Assembly (NCBI GenBank): GCA_007134225.1
Contig: SLLE01000052.1
Location: forward strand, 1 to 64,000
DNA: 64,000 bases
Source of the DNA: Tindallia sp.
GTDB lineage: Bacteria > Bacillota > Clostridia > Peptostreptococcales > Tindalliaceae
Reading direction: 5' to 3'
Shown: positions 45,061 through 52,984 of the stretch, piece after piece
Numbering within the stretch: position 1 is the first letter of the stretch
Layout of the letters: every line of letters starts with the position of its first letter
Notes under the pieces: generated by a model
Told to the model about the DNA's origin: nothing
Database searches by the model: none
What the model saw: only the letters and a program-made list of their open reading frames with translations
Translations under genes and position numbers: made by a program

Positions 45061-45089
45061 TTGACGCCCGTAAGACTCGCTGTTATAAT
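45061..45089 (+). promoter_or_regulatory. Strong sigma-A promoter of the T-box transcript
   Basis: -35 TTGACG (45061-45066), 17-bp spacer, perfect -10 TATAAT (45084-45089). Transcription should begin near 45096, just before the T-box leader. Confidence 0.85.
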
Positions 45090-45095
45090 GTTACA

Positions 45096-45353
45096 TAATT
45101 ATTTAATAAAGTTGCGTTGAAGGAGACAAACAATAACGATTTAGTGGCAGAGAGCCGGTGGTAGCTGCGAACCGGAACTGGTCTTATTTGTTACTCACTC
45201 CTGAGCTGTTTCTGTGAAAGTTAGTAATGGAAACCGGTGGAACCGTTATCGCCAGGATTAAGTCCGTATGAGTGGTCTGCAGAGCAGGCAAAAAAGGTGG
45301 TACCGCGGGAACAGCTAAACCCGTCCTTTGCATTATTAAAGGACGGGTTTTTT
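45096..45353 (+). promoter_or_regulatory. T-box riboswitch, leucine specificity inferred
   Basis: A full T-box leader. Stem I has AGAGA and the apical GCCGG...CCGG hairpin, followed by the specifier region TTACTCACTCCTGAG; aligning it with the usual XXX-A-CU...GAG layout puts codon CTC (Leu) at 45194-45196. The antiterminator T-box motif AAGGTGGTACCGCG ends at 45307; its TGGT pairs with an ACCA 3' end, agreeing with the A73 of tRNA-Leu. The terminator AACCCGTCCTTT / AAAGGACGGGTT plus T-run lies at 45318-45353. Uncharged tRNA-Leu should allow read-through into the downstream small gene. The specifier assignment depends on my alignment by eye. Confidence 0.92.
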
Positions 45354-45460
45354 GTATAGCCGATACCAGTCATACGAGAAAGGAGGAGCGAAGAAACGAG
45401 GATCTGAAATAAGTGAAATTGTCTGTTTATTTCAAAATTTCAAAATTTTAGGAGGAATTT

Positions 45461-45646
45461 ATGATGACACGTTTAACAAACAACCAACAAAACCAACAAC
45501 AATCTTTGTCGAATAAGGCAGCAGATATGATTCAAAATAGCAAAAAAGCCGTCAACCATCCAAAAAGACATTACCAATCCATTGAAGATTCCGGTTTTCC
45601 TACCATGAACTATTTCGGAACCGGTTCCATCAAGAGTGACTGGTAG
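45461..45646 (+). CDS. 61-aa protein of unknown function under T-box control
   Basis: Not recognised. The only gene between the T-box terminator and the next terminator, so it is the T-box's sole target. A perfect AGGAGG sits five bases before ATGATG, so translation should be strong. The N-terminal half is Gln/Asn-rich (NNQQNQQQ) and polar; the C-terminal half has EDSGFPTMNYFGTGSIKSDW with aromatic and glycine residues. It has only two Leu and no run of Leu codons, so it is not a classical leader peptide. No signal peptide or TM. It resembles neither leu biosynthesis nor LeuS N-termini. Coding status rests on the start signals and layout. Confidence 0.75.
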   Translation: MMTRLTNNQQNQQQSLSNKAADMIQNSKKAVNHPKRHYQSIEDSGFPTMNYFGTGSIKSDW

Positions 45647-45666
45647 CCATATGGATATCATTTAAA

Positions 45667-45706
45667 AAAGCAGGGCACCCAAATCAAATGGCCCTGCTTT
45701 CTTTCT
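45667..45706. terminator. Terminator of the T-box small gene, also facing ydcF
   Basis: AAAGCAGGGC / GCCCTGCTTT with a 14-base loop, T-rich on the right and A-rich on the left. It closes both the small plus-strand gene and the YdcF gene on the minus strand. Confidence 0.85.
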
Positions 45707-45720
45707 GCCTTACTACAACT

Positions 45721-46479
45721 CTACCAGTCCGTCGCCATGGATTTAAATAGCGCAGCAAACTCTCGAGTTGCGTAGTACCAATACAAATTTGTTGGTGAGG
45801 AGGCTGTAATGCCGTACGGGTCAATTCCGATTCTCCTCCCAATCAACTGGGCTCTTAAAAGATGATAATCACTGGTAATAATGACGATTTCTTCAATTTT
45901 CCCTGCTTCCTGAGATCGAAGGAGCGTGATGCCATTCCGAAGGTTTTCAAGCGTATTGGTCGACTGTTCCTCCATCAAAACACGACTCGCTTCAATACCC
46001 TGACCTTCGAGGTACCACTTCATCACCTGGGCTTCTGAGGCCAGTTGCCCTTCCGAACGGCCTCCCGCCACCACTACTTTTCCTTTTGGATTGTTGTTTA
46101 GATACTCCACAGCGTAATCAAGTCTGCGAGCAAGCGTATAGGAGGGTTCACGCCTGATAATTCCTGCCCCCAGCACGATGGCATAGTCAGCATTTCCATC
46201 CTGAGCTGTCATTGCCGCTGTCATGATCATCACTTGGACGATGACGAAAACTCCGGCCAGTGACAATAGCATCCATAATTTAAGTATCGTTAATCGATAA
46301 AACCAGCGATAGTTTCGTAAGCGATTCAGTCGCCAGAGCACCAGTTTTTTTGCGTGATGCAGGCTCAGAACTGCTACCCCCAAAATAATGATGACTAGAC
46401 TTTCAAAACGAACACCCTGAAGCAAAAATGCGTGAAGGATTCCCGCTACCAGCGTTCCAGTTCCAATTTTCCAGGTCAC
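45721..46479 (-). CDS. YdcF/SanA-family (DUF218) membrane protein
   Basis: 252-aa protein: two to three N-terminal TM segments (to about residue 90) then an extracytoplasmic DUF218 domain with DYAIVLGAGIIRREPSYTLARRLDYAVEYL, VVVAGGRSEGQLASEAQVM and VIITSDYHLLRAQ. Family members are linked to envelope integrity or glycolipid intermediates, without a settled reaction. The track's 313-aa ORF is too long: GTG 46479 follows GGAGGG by six bases and overlaps the stop of the antiporter gene (GTGA), so the two are coupled. Confidence 0.88.
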   Translation of the reverse strand: MTWKIGTGTLVAGILHAFLLQGVRFESLVIIILGVAVLSLHHAKKLVLWRLNRLRNYRWFYRLTILKLWMLLSLAGVFVIVQVMIMTAAMTAQDGNADYAIVLGAGIIRREPSYTLARRLDYAVEYLNNNPKGKVVVAGGRSEGQLASEAQVMKWYLEGQGIEASRVLMEEQSTNTLENLRNGITLLRSQEAGKIEEIVIITSDYHLLRAQLIGRRIGIDPYGITASSPTNLYWYYATREFAALFKSMATDW

Positions 46480-47660
46480 TGCTTTCCCTCCAGTAAACTC
46501 TCTCCACCCCACTGAATCAACCATGCACCAACGGGTGCTGTCAGAACAATAGCCAACACAGCAAAGGCAAGTATTTCTTCTCCCATAGGGGCTCCCGCAG
46601 CCAGTGGCAGCGCTCCAACCGCCGCCTGCACAGTTGCTTTCGGGGTGTATGCAACCACGCAAAAAAGACGTTCACGCGCTGAAAAAAATTTGCCTGATAA
46701 CGAGAAAAACACTCCGATGCTCCGAGCCGCCAAGCCAAGACCTATCAAAATCATACCAGTTAATCCCGCCTCCAGAGCCAAAGGAATATTCACAACCGCA
46801 CCCACCATGGTAAATAGAATGATTTCTGCCAAAACCCAAACTTTATTCATTTTTGACGAAAGCGCTGACGCCACATCCGGCTTTCTTTCAAGTAAAATAA
46901 AACCCACAAACATAATGCCGATCAAACTGGCCACCGGAAGCAACGATTGAAGGGCATCTTCAATCCCTGTCATCAGAATTCCTGCACCCACCAGCATTAA
47001 GGTCTTTTTCGTATTTCTGATATCAAGCCTGTTAAAGAACATGATCAGAATCATCGCCACGGCCAAGCCCAAAATAAGTCCCGTGATAATGGCAATGGGT
47101 ATGGAAAGAAACTGTTGCCAGAACGCCACCTGACTGCCTCCGTAAATGCCAATAAAGGCAGTTAGAAAGGTGATGGCCACCACATCGTCCAGAGAAGCGC
47201 CAGCCAGGATCATGGTTGGGATCCCCTTTTTTTCTCCTTTTCCTGTTTCAATAAAACGAAGCATGGAAGGGACAATGACCGCCGGTGAAACGGCAGCTAT
47301 TATAAATCCCAGCATTCCTGCCTCCAGAAAGGAATAATGGAAGAAATAATACGCAGCCGCCATGATTGCCATTCCTTCCATGACGCAGGGAATGAAACTA
47401 AGTTTTAGTGCATTGACGCCCACTTGATTCAGCGTTTCTCTTTTGATTCCCAGTCCGGCTCTCAGCAATATGACAATCAGTGCCACTTTCCTAAGGTCTG
47501 CGGATATTTCTATTACCTGCTCGTCGATAAAATTAAATCCGTAAGGACCTCCCAAAACACCCAACAGTAAAAGGCCCAGCAACCCAGGCAAACCAATTTT
47601 TCGAAAAACACTATGAAAGAGCATGCCTAATAAGACGATCCAAGCCAAGCTTAAGGCCAT
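46476..47660 (-). CDS. CPA-type cation:proton antiporter
   Basis: Twelve-TM monovalent cation/H+ antiporter of the CPA family, 394 aa from MALSLAW (47660, GGAGG eight bases upstream). The ion-binding acidic pair is visible in ILAGASLDDVVAITF, and the helix-break region in FIIAAVSPAVIVPSM. No C-terminal TrkA-N or regulatory domain. The 5' leader between recD2 and the start contains ordered hairpins. Coupled to the YdcF gene. Direction and ion (Na+ or K+) are not known; it adds to the ion-homeostasis theme of the window. Confidence 0.88.
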   Translation of the reverse strand: MALSLAWIVLLGMLFHSVFRKIGLPGLLGLLLLGVLGGPYGFNFIDEQVIEISADLRKVALIVILLRAGLGIKRETLNQVGVNALKLSFIPCVMEGMAIMAAAYYFFHYSFLEAGMLGFIIAAVSPAVIVPSMLRFIETGKGEKKGIPTMILAGASLDDVVAITFLTAFIGIYGGSQVAFWQQFLSIPIAIITGLILGLAVAMILIMFFNRLDIRNTKKTLMLVGAGILMTGIEDALQSLLPVASLIGIMFVGFILLERKPDVASALSSKMNKVWVLAEIILFTMVGAVVNIPLALEAGLTGMILIGLGLAARSIGVFFSLSGKFFSARERLFCVVAYTPKATVQAAVGALPLAAGAPMGEEILAFAVLAIVLTAPVGAWLIQWGGESLLEGKQ

Positions 47661-47714
47661 TTCCAAGACCTCCGTTTTAAGTAAGCCAAGAATCCTGTTT
47701 CTCCATACTCCGAA

Positions 47715-47773
47715 GGGCAGAGGCAGATTTTTTGCACATACCCTCAAGGGACACAGTACTATTTTCCGTACCG
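47715..47773 (-). promoter_or_regulatory. Structured 5' leader of the CPA antiporter gene (candidate regulatory RNA)
   Basis: On the minus strand, reading 5' to 3', CGGTAC/GTACTG form a six-bp hairpin with an eight-base loop, then CCCTTGAGGG, then GGGTA..GCA / TGC..TGCCC form an imperfect 11-pair hairpin with an A-rich loop. All lies in the 126-base gap before the antiporter start. I cannot match it to a named riboswitch with confidence. Confidence 0.4.
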
Positions 47774-47786
47774 AAACACTATCTCT

Positions 47787-49925
47787 CTATCGTTGACTTA
47801 ACTGTTGTATGCGGAGACTAAGCCATGTGTTTCGGTTTTCAACTTTATTATTTTTCACGGCCATGGCAATTGCCTTTTTTGAACCAATCAACACCAGTAT
47901 TTTTTTTGCTCTGGTAACACAGGTATAAAGCAGATTTCTCTGCAGCATCATAAAATGCTGCGTTGTCAAAGGCGCAATAACAACCGGATATTCACTCCCC
48001 TGGCTTTTATGCACTGTCATGGCGTAGGCAAGAACAATCTCATCCAGTTCCGAATCCTGATATTCTTTGACGATCCCGTCAAAATTTATGAAAATCTTTC
48101 GATTCACGTCATCCACTCCGGTAACACGTCCAATATCTCCGTTGTAGACATTTTTATCATAGTTGTTGCGAATTTGCATCACTTTATCCAACAGTCGAAA
48201 CTGGGTGCCTCCATAAATGATTTTCTTCTCCTGTGGGTTCAGTTCCTCTTGTAGCAGTTGGTTTAGTTGAAAAGCACCAGTGCTCCCCCTTTGCATCGGA
48301 CACAGTATTTGGATGTCCTGTATGGGATCTATTCCATAGTATTCGGGCAGTCTTTTACGGCATAACGATACAATTTTTGCCGGTATTTCATCGGGATCAT
48401 CCGATTCCATATAGAAAAAATCCCTGTTTTTCCTGCCTTTCAGATAAGGAAACTCACCCTGGTTAATGCGATGTGCGTTGGTGATAATCAAGCTTCCTCT
48501 TGCCTGCCGAAAAATTTGTTCCAACTTAACCACCGGAATACAATCGGAGGCGATCAAATCCTTCAAAACGTTTCCTGGTCCAACAGATGGCAGCTGGTCT
48601 ATGTCCCCTACAAAAATCAAAATCGTTTCCTTTTTTAAGGCCTTCACCATATTATAGGTTAACACTATATCTAACATGGATGCTTCATCGACAATTAATA
48701 CGTCGCAGTTCATTGGATGATCCTGGTTTTTTTTAAACCCTTCTCCTGGCTTGTATTCCAACATACGATGAATGGTTTTTGCTTCCCGTCTGGTGGTTTC
48801 TGCCAGTCTTTTAGCTGCTCTTCCAGTCGGTGCACAAAGCATCACTTTTGCCTTCAGCATTTCGAATGCCTTAATAATCGCCAACGTCGTTGTGGTTTTA
48901 CCGGTTCCGGGCCCGCCCGTTAAAACCATCATCTTGGATTGAACGGCTTTCTGAATGGCCTGTTTCTGAATGTCATGGTATTGAATAGGATTTTTTTGTC
49001 CTTTCAACAGCTCTTCCACATTGATCGATGAATAAGGAGACGCCGTTTCCATTAGGTCCGTGATCTTTCTGGCAACTCCAACTTCGCTATGAAAAAAGAA
49101 CGGCAAATAAATGGAGTCTTCCACATCTTTGATTATTTTCCCTGTTTCCAGCATTTCTCCGATGCTCATTACGATAAGGTCTTCTTCCGTTTCCAGTATG
49201 GACACTGCCGCTTCAATTAACTGTTGTTTCCGTGCATAGCAGTGACCTTCACCGGAAAGTTCACTCAGTACATATTGCAGACCGGACTGAATCCGCTGAG
49301 GTGAATTTTTTTCAAATCCCATGTTTTGGGCAATCTGATCCGCCGTCTTAAATCCAATACCCCAAATATCTTCCGCCAGTCGGTAAGGATTTTCTTTGAC
49401 CTTTGGAATGCTCTCGTTGTGGTAGGTCTTGTAGATTTTGACCGCATAAGCCGTTGATACACCATGGGATTGAAGAAAAAGCATGACATTTTTAATGTCT
49501 TTTTGAGCTTCCCAGGCATTTTTGATGGTAAAAGCTCTTTTGCCACCGATTCCTTCCACTTCTTCCAGCCGTTCTGGCTCTTTGTCCAGTACGCTTATAG
49601 TATCTTCCCCGAAGTGCGCAACAATCCGTTTTGCGTTCACAGGTCCTACACCATGGATCAAACCGCTGCCCAGGTATTTTTCGATGCCCCGCCTAGTAGC
49701 CGGAACCTTCTCCTGAAATTCACTGACGGAGAACTGTTTTCCGTACTGAGGATCCACTTTCCATTTTCCCTTCACTTCCAAAACGGCTCCCACGTTGACT
49801 TTTCCCATGACACCAACCAGCGTTATCAAGTCCTGAAAGCCTTTTGCTTTTGCCTTGACGACGGTATAGCCGTTCTCTTCGTTTAAGTAGGTGATCCTTT
49901 CGACCAAGCCTTGTAATGTCTCCAT
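47787..49925 (-). CDS. recD2: RecD2-type SF1B DNA helicase
   Basis: 5'-3' helicase of the RecD2 family (712 aa), acting in replication-fork or mismatch repair without RecBC. The N-terminus is an OB-like region with tandem helix-hairpin-helix repeats (GLIHGVGPVNAKRIVAHFGE, DIWGIGFKTADQIAQNMG). The helicase has Walker A VLTGGPGTGKTTTT near residue 350, the DEAS box (IVDEASMLDIV), GDIDQLPSVGPG, and late AYAMTVHKSQGSEYPVV. ATG 49925, AAGGG eight bases upstream. Identification firm. Confidence 0.94.
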   Translation of the reverse strand: METLQGLVERITYLNEENGYTVVKAKAKGFQDLITLVGVMGKVNVGAVLEVKGKWKVDPQYGKQFSVSEFQEKVPATRRGIEKYLGSGLIHGVGPVNAKRIVAHFGEDTISVLDKEPERLEEVEGIGGKRAFTIKNAWEAQKDIKNVMLFLQSHGVSTAYAVKIYKTYHNESIPKVKENPYRLAEDIWGIGFKTADQIAQNMGFEKNSPQRIQSGLQYVLSELSGEGHCYARKQQLIEAAVSILETEEDLIVMSIGEMLETGKIIKDVEDSIYLPFFFHSEVGVARKITDLMETASPYSSINVEELLKGQKNPIQYHDIQKQAIQKAVQSKMMVLTGGPGTGKTTTTLAIIKAFEMLKAKVMLCAPTGRAAKRLAETTRREAKTIHRMLEYKPGEGFKKNQDHPMNCDVLIVDEASMLDIVLTYNMVKALKKETILIFVGDIDQLPSVGPGNVLKDLIASDCIPVVKLEQIFRQARGSLIITNAHRINQGEFPYLKGRKNRDFFYMESDDPDEIPAKIVSLCRKRLPEYYGIDPIQDIQILCPMQRGSTGAFQLNQLLQEELNPQEKKIIYGGTQFRLLDKVMQIRNNYDKNVYNGDIGRVTGVDDVNRKIFINFDGIVKEYQDSELDEIVLAYAMTVHKSQGSEYPVVIAPLTTQHFMMLQRNLLYTCVTRAKKILVLIGSKKAIAMAVKNNKVENRNTWLSLRIQQLSQR

Positions 49926-49980
49926 GCCAATTTCCCTTCTGCCCCATCTTGTTTATGCATCCATTTTTAACCTGTCACGT

Positions 49981-51525
49981 TTAAAATTTTTTTCTGAGAG
50001 GATAGGTTAAATAAACGTCTTTTCGCCTATCTTTTAGCTGGGTGACTGTTCCGGCTTTTCTGTTGCGTCTCAGAATTTCCAAATCCACATCACCAACAAC
50101 AATGGTTTCAATATTCGGAGTGCACTCGCCAACGATCCCGTCTCTTGCAAAGGAGAAATCTGAAGGTGCGAAAATACCGGACTGTGCATACTGCATATCG
50201 GCTTTCTCAACATGTGTCAGATTTCCCACTGTCCCGGAAATCACTGTGTAAACCTGGTTTTCAATCGCTCTTGCCTGTGAACAGTAACGAACCCGCAGGT
50301 ATCCCTGCCGGTCATCCGTGCAAAAAGGAACAAAGATAATATTCGCTCCTTTTTCCATGACAATCCTGGACAATTCCGGAAATTGGATGTCATAGCATAT
50401 AAGGATAGCCACTCTTCCACGATCCGTGTTAAACACATGGGCTTGATTTCCTGGCTGAATACCCCACCATTTCTTTTCTTCCGGAGTAATGTGGATTTTA
50501 TACTGTTTGTCAATTTTTCCATTTCGATGGAATAAATAAGAGACATTATAGACAGCTCCATCTTCCTCCACAAAGTGGGAACCGCCTACAATATTAACAT
50601 TGTTTCTCATCGCCAACTCGGAAAAAAGCATGATATACCGTTCTGTATACTCCGTCAGCCTTCGTACCTGTTTACTGGGAACACGCTCATTTAGAAACGA
50701 TAATAACTGAACTGTAAAGGATTCGGGAAATACCACAAAATCGCTTTCATAAATGGCACTGGTTTCCACGTAATACTCACACTGGCGCGCAAATTCTTCA
50801 AAAGAATCGATTCGCTTGAGGGCGTACTGCACCGCACAGATCCGCACCGGAAAAGCCCGGATAAAATGCCTTTTGCTTTTGGGAAGGTAATCCACATTAC
50901 TCCATTCCAGTAAAACAGCAAAGTGCAGGGAGGCCTCATCGTCGTCCAAATATTCGGCAACAATTCTTTTCACGACAAAACCGTTCATAATCTGAAAAGT
51001 CAGCACCGGATCGTAAATTTCCCGGTTGACAACCTGTTGCACATACTCTCTTGGCTTCAATTCATCTGCATACTTGTGGTAAAAAGGGATTCGTCCGCCG
51101 ATAATCATGCTTTTCAGATTCAGTTCCTCCACCAGTTCTTTTCGGGCCTCATACAATCTTGTTCCGATCTTCAGCCTGCGATAATCCGGGTGGACCATCA
51201 TGGCAATTCCATATAAATACAAGCCATCCGGGTCATGATTAGCTATATAGCCATAATCACAAATTTCGTCAAAATTATGCGTATCTTCATACTGCTCGAA
51301 GTCAACAATCAGACTCGAAGAAGCGCCTATTATTTCTCCATCGTATTCCACGCAATGCTGACCTTCCGGGAAAACAGCGATCTGGCTTTCCAGATGACCT
51401 CTTTCCCAGGGGTCCATTTTTGGAAAACAGGTATGTGAAAGCGTTACAATAGCCTCTATATCTTCTTCTCGTACGTTTCGAACGATAAGGTTTTTTTCTA
51501 TCTGTTTCAGATCAATACGCTCCAA
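49981..51525 (-). CDS. GNAT acetyltransferase-carbon-nitrogen hydrolase fusion
   Basis: 514-aa two-domain protein. Residues ~12-200 are a GNAT N-acetyltransferase (MVHPDYRRLKIGTRLYEARKELVEEL holds the acetyl-CoA loop); ~215-490 are a nitrilase-superfamily amidohydrolase with the Glu in VVFPESF, Lys in YKIHITPEEK and catalytic Cys in ILICYDIQFPE. TTG start at 51525 with AAGGAG eight bases upstream. The fusion is known in several bacteria, but the substrate is not. It may acetylate an amine and hydrolyse an amide in one pathway. It is 43 bp from the sortase gene. Confidence 0.88.
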   Translation of the reverse strand: MERIDLKQIEKNLIVRNVREEDIEAIVTLSHTCFPKMDPWERGHLESQIAVFPEGQHCVEYDGEIIGASSSLIVDFEQYEDTHNFDEICDYGYIANHDPDGLYLYGIAMMVHPDYRRLKIGTRLYEARKELVEELNLKSMIIGGRIPFYHKYADELKPREYVQQVVNREIYDPVLTFQIMNGFVVKRIVAEYLDDDEASLHFAVLLEWSNVDYLPKSKRHFIRAFPVRICAVQYALKRIDSFEEFARQCEYYVETSAIYESDFVVFPESFTVQLLSFLNERVPSKQVRRLTEYTERYIMLFSELAMRNNVNIVGGSHFVEEDGAVYNVSYLFHRNGKIDKQYKIHITPEEKKWWGIQPGNQAHVFNTDRGRVAILICYDIQFPELSRIVMEKGANIIFVPFCTDDRQGYLRVRYCSQARAIENQVYTVISGTVGNLTHVEKADMQYAQSGIFAPSDFSFARDGIVGECTPNIETIVVGDVDLEILRRNRKAGTVTQLKDRRKDVYLTYPLRKKF

Positions 51526-51568
51526 ATGTATCTCTCCTTTGCTTTAAAAGTGGATCGCACTATAAATT

Positions 51569-52216
51569 CTAAAGCGGCAGTATTTCCTGTAATGAGGCAA
51601 ATACAACCAGTCTGTGCGTTGCCCTGGCAATAGGTGTGCATGTAATGAGTGTCAGTACGGAATCTCTGTTGGTTCCCATGGTGATCCATATTTCAGATGG
51701 TGCAACAAACGTGATGGATTCAACTTCATAGCGGTAACGATTGTTTTCGTCCTCAAAGAAGACCTCATCTCCCAGTTCCATTTCATCCAGCCGATTAAAA
51801 TGGCTTCCATACTGGTACATGCGATGGCCGGTGATGACAAAGTTTCCTTCTTCGCCAGGCATGTCACTACTGATCATGCGTGCCAGAGTCCTGTTTAAAT
51901 TCGCAGCGCTGGCATGTTCAATTACTGTCATGCCAAGATCAATTTTGGGGATCATCAGACGCCCCAGTCCCTCTCCTGATGCAAAAGATGATTCTTTACT
52001 CAAGCCTTCCAGCAATGATTCATGAGGGACTATTTCAACTTCTTCCACTTTGTCCGGCTCTGTATCAGGTTCCTCTTGTATGTCCGCTTCTTCTTCCAGT
52101 TCTAGAGGAACCGGAGCATCCACGAATCGATTAATCACTTGGATCATGACTACTGCCATCAGAACAAGCATTGTCGCAACTATGACTAAGTTTCGCCTAT
52201 TTAATCTACCCTTCAT
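51569..52216 (-). CDS. Class D-like sortase
   Basis: Membrane-anchored transpeptidase, 215 aa: basic start, one TM (about 9-29), an acidic linker rich in Glu/Asp/Pro, then the sortase barrel. The catalytic triad is visible as His in FVITGHRMYQ, Cys in TLITCTP and Arg in ARATHRLVV. The TLxTCTP form is typical of class C/D enzymes. ATG 52216, GGAG close upstream. No LPxTG-type substrate is apparent in the window. The gene follows a LolA-like secreted protein by about 30 bp and may be cotranscribed with it. Confidence 0.92.
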   Translation of the reverse strand: MKGRLNRRNLVIVATMLVLMAVVMIQVINRFVDAPVPLELEEEADIQEEPDTEPDKVEEVEIVPHESLLEGLSKESSFASGEGLGRLMIPKIDLGMTVIEHASAANLNRTLARMISSDMPGEEGNFVITGHRMYQYGSHFNRLDEMELGDEVFFEDENNRYRYEVESITFVAPSEIWITMGTNRDSVLTLITCTPIARATHRLVVFASLQEILPL

Positions 52217-52247
52217 CCTTATCTCCGCCTTCTATCTAGATAGTTCA

Positions 52248-52916
52248 TCAATTAAACCTTATCTGTTCAATAATTTCGATATCATCCGGCAACTGAAACA
52301 GCTCTTGCGAAAATGGTCCTTCCTTCATTTCATTGTATACTCTACGATGGATTCTTCCATCTGCCATTTTCATTTCTTCTTTCAGCGGGAGTCCAAATTC
52401 CTTTGAAATCCATACGCGATAAATTTCCTCCTGGCCTCCATGAGTGGACTTGTTTTCCAATAAGAATACCGGCTGGTCCTTATACATTTCTTCCTTCACC
52501 GAAGAAACCCTGTCAATAAAGTTCTGATCAAAGCGACTACCCGCCACGGCATAGCGACTTTCATCCAGATCCTGGGGCAGCAGTTCCACATCGGTATAGG
52601 TAAAGGCAATTGCTTCTTTCGCTTCCGGATCGATCTGATAAAAAGTCCCTTCTGTTTGCCTGGTGAGCAAAATCATTTTTTCACCGCTCAGGGAATTTAC
52701 CATTTCAATCCGAATGCCATAGCCCTGATTCCATACTTCCATCACTCCCATATGGTTATTGGAAAACTTATAGGGAGTTTGATAATAGTATCCTTCCAAG
52801 TCCTGAGACTTGTTTAGTACCTGTTGCCAGCTCTCGGCAGAGATGGTTTCCGCTCCGCTGTAGATTCCAATAATTCCCGCCAGCAATGCAAAAACGATGA
52901 GTAGTCTTTTATCCAT
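52248..52916 (-). CDS. Secreted protein with LolA/RseB-like fold (tentative)
   Basis: 222 aa with a signal peptide (LLIVFALLAGIIGIYSG) and a mature domain made of beta strands: QTPYKFSNNHMGVMEVW, GIRIEMVNSLSGEKMILLTRQTEGTFYQIDPEAKEAIAFTY, EIYRVWISKEFGLPLKEEM. This alternation resembles the LolA/outer-membrane lipoprotein-sorting-like family that also occurs in Gram-positives as sporulation or lipoprotein-like factors. ATG 52916 with AAGGG upstream. It precedes the sortase gene. Function unknown; family call is tentative. Confidence 0.6.
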   Translation of the reverse strand: MDKRLLIVFALLAGIIGIYSGAETISAESWQQVLNKSQDLEGYYYQTPYKFSNNHMGVMEVWNQGYGIRIEMVNSLSGEKMILLTRQTEGTFYQIDPEAKEAIAFTYTDVELLPQDLDESRYAVAGSRFDQNFIDRVSSVKEEMYKDQPVFLLENKSTHGGQEEIYRVWISKEFGLPLKEEMKMADGRIHRRVYNEMKEGPFSQELFQLPDDIEIIEQIRFN

Positions 52917-52984
52917 TTAAGATCCCTTCTTTCAAAATCTTTTGGTCCAATTTTTGACCATCTTTTCTTCATTCTTTCATGTCA

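Noticed and set aside
45372-45404. Possible gene start after AAAGGAGG near 45380
   Set aside because: No ATG, GTG or TTG at usable spacing with an open frame; the real start is at 45461.
47661-47786. Cyclic di-GMP or ydaO riboswitch before the antiporter
   Set aside because: The conserved core of these classes is not visible; only generic hairpins are, so it is reported as unassigned.
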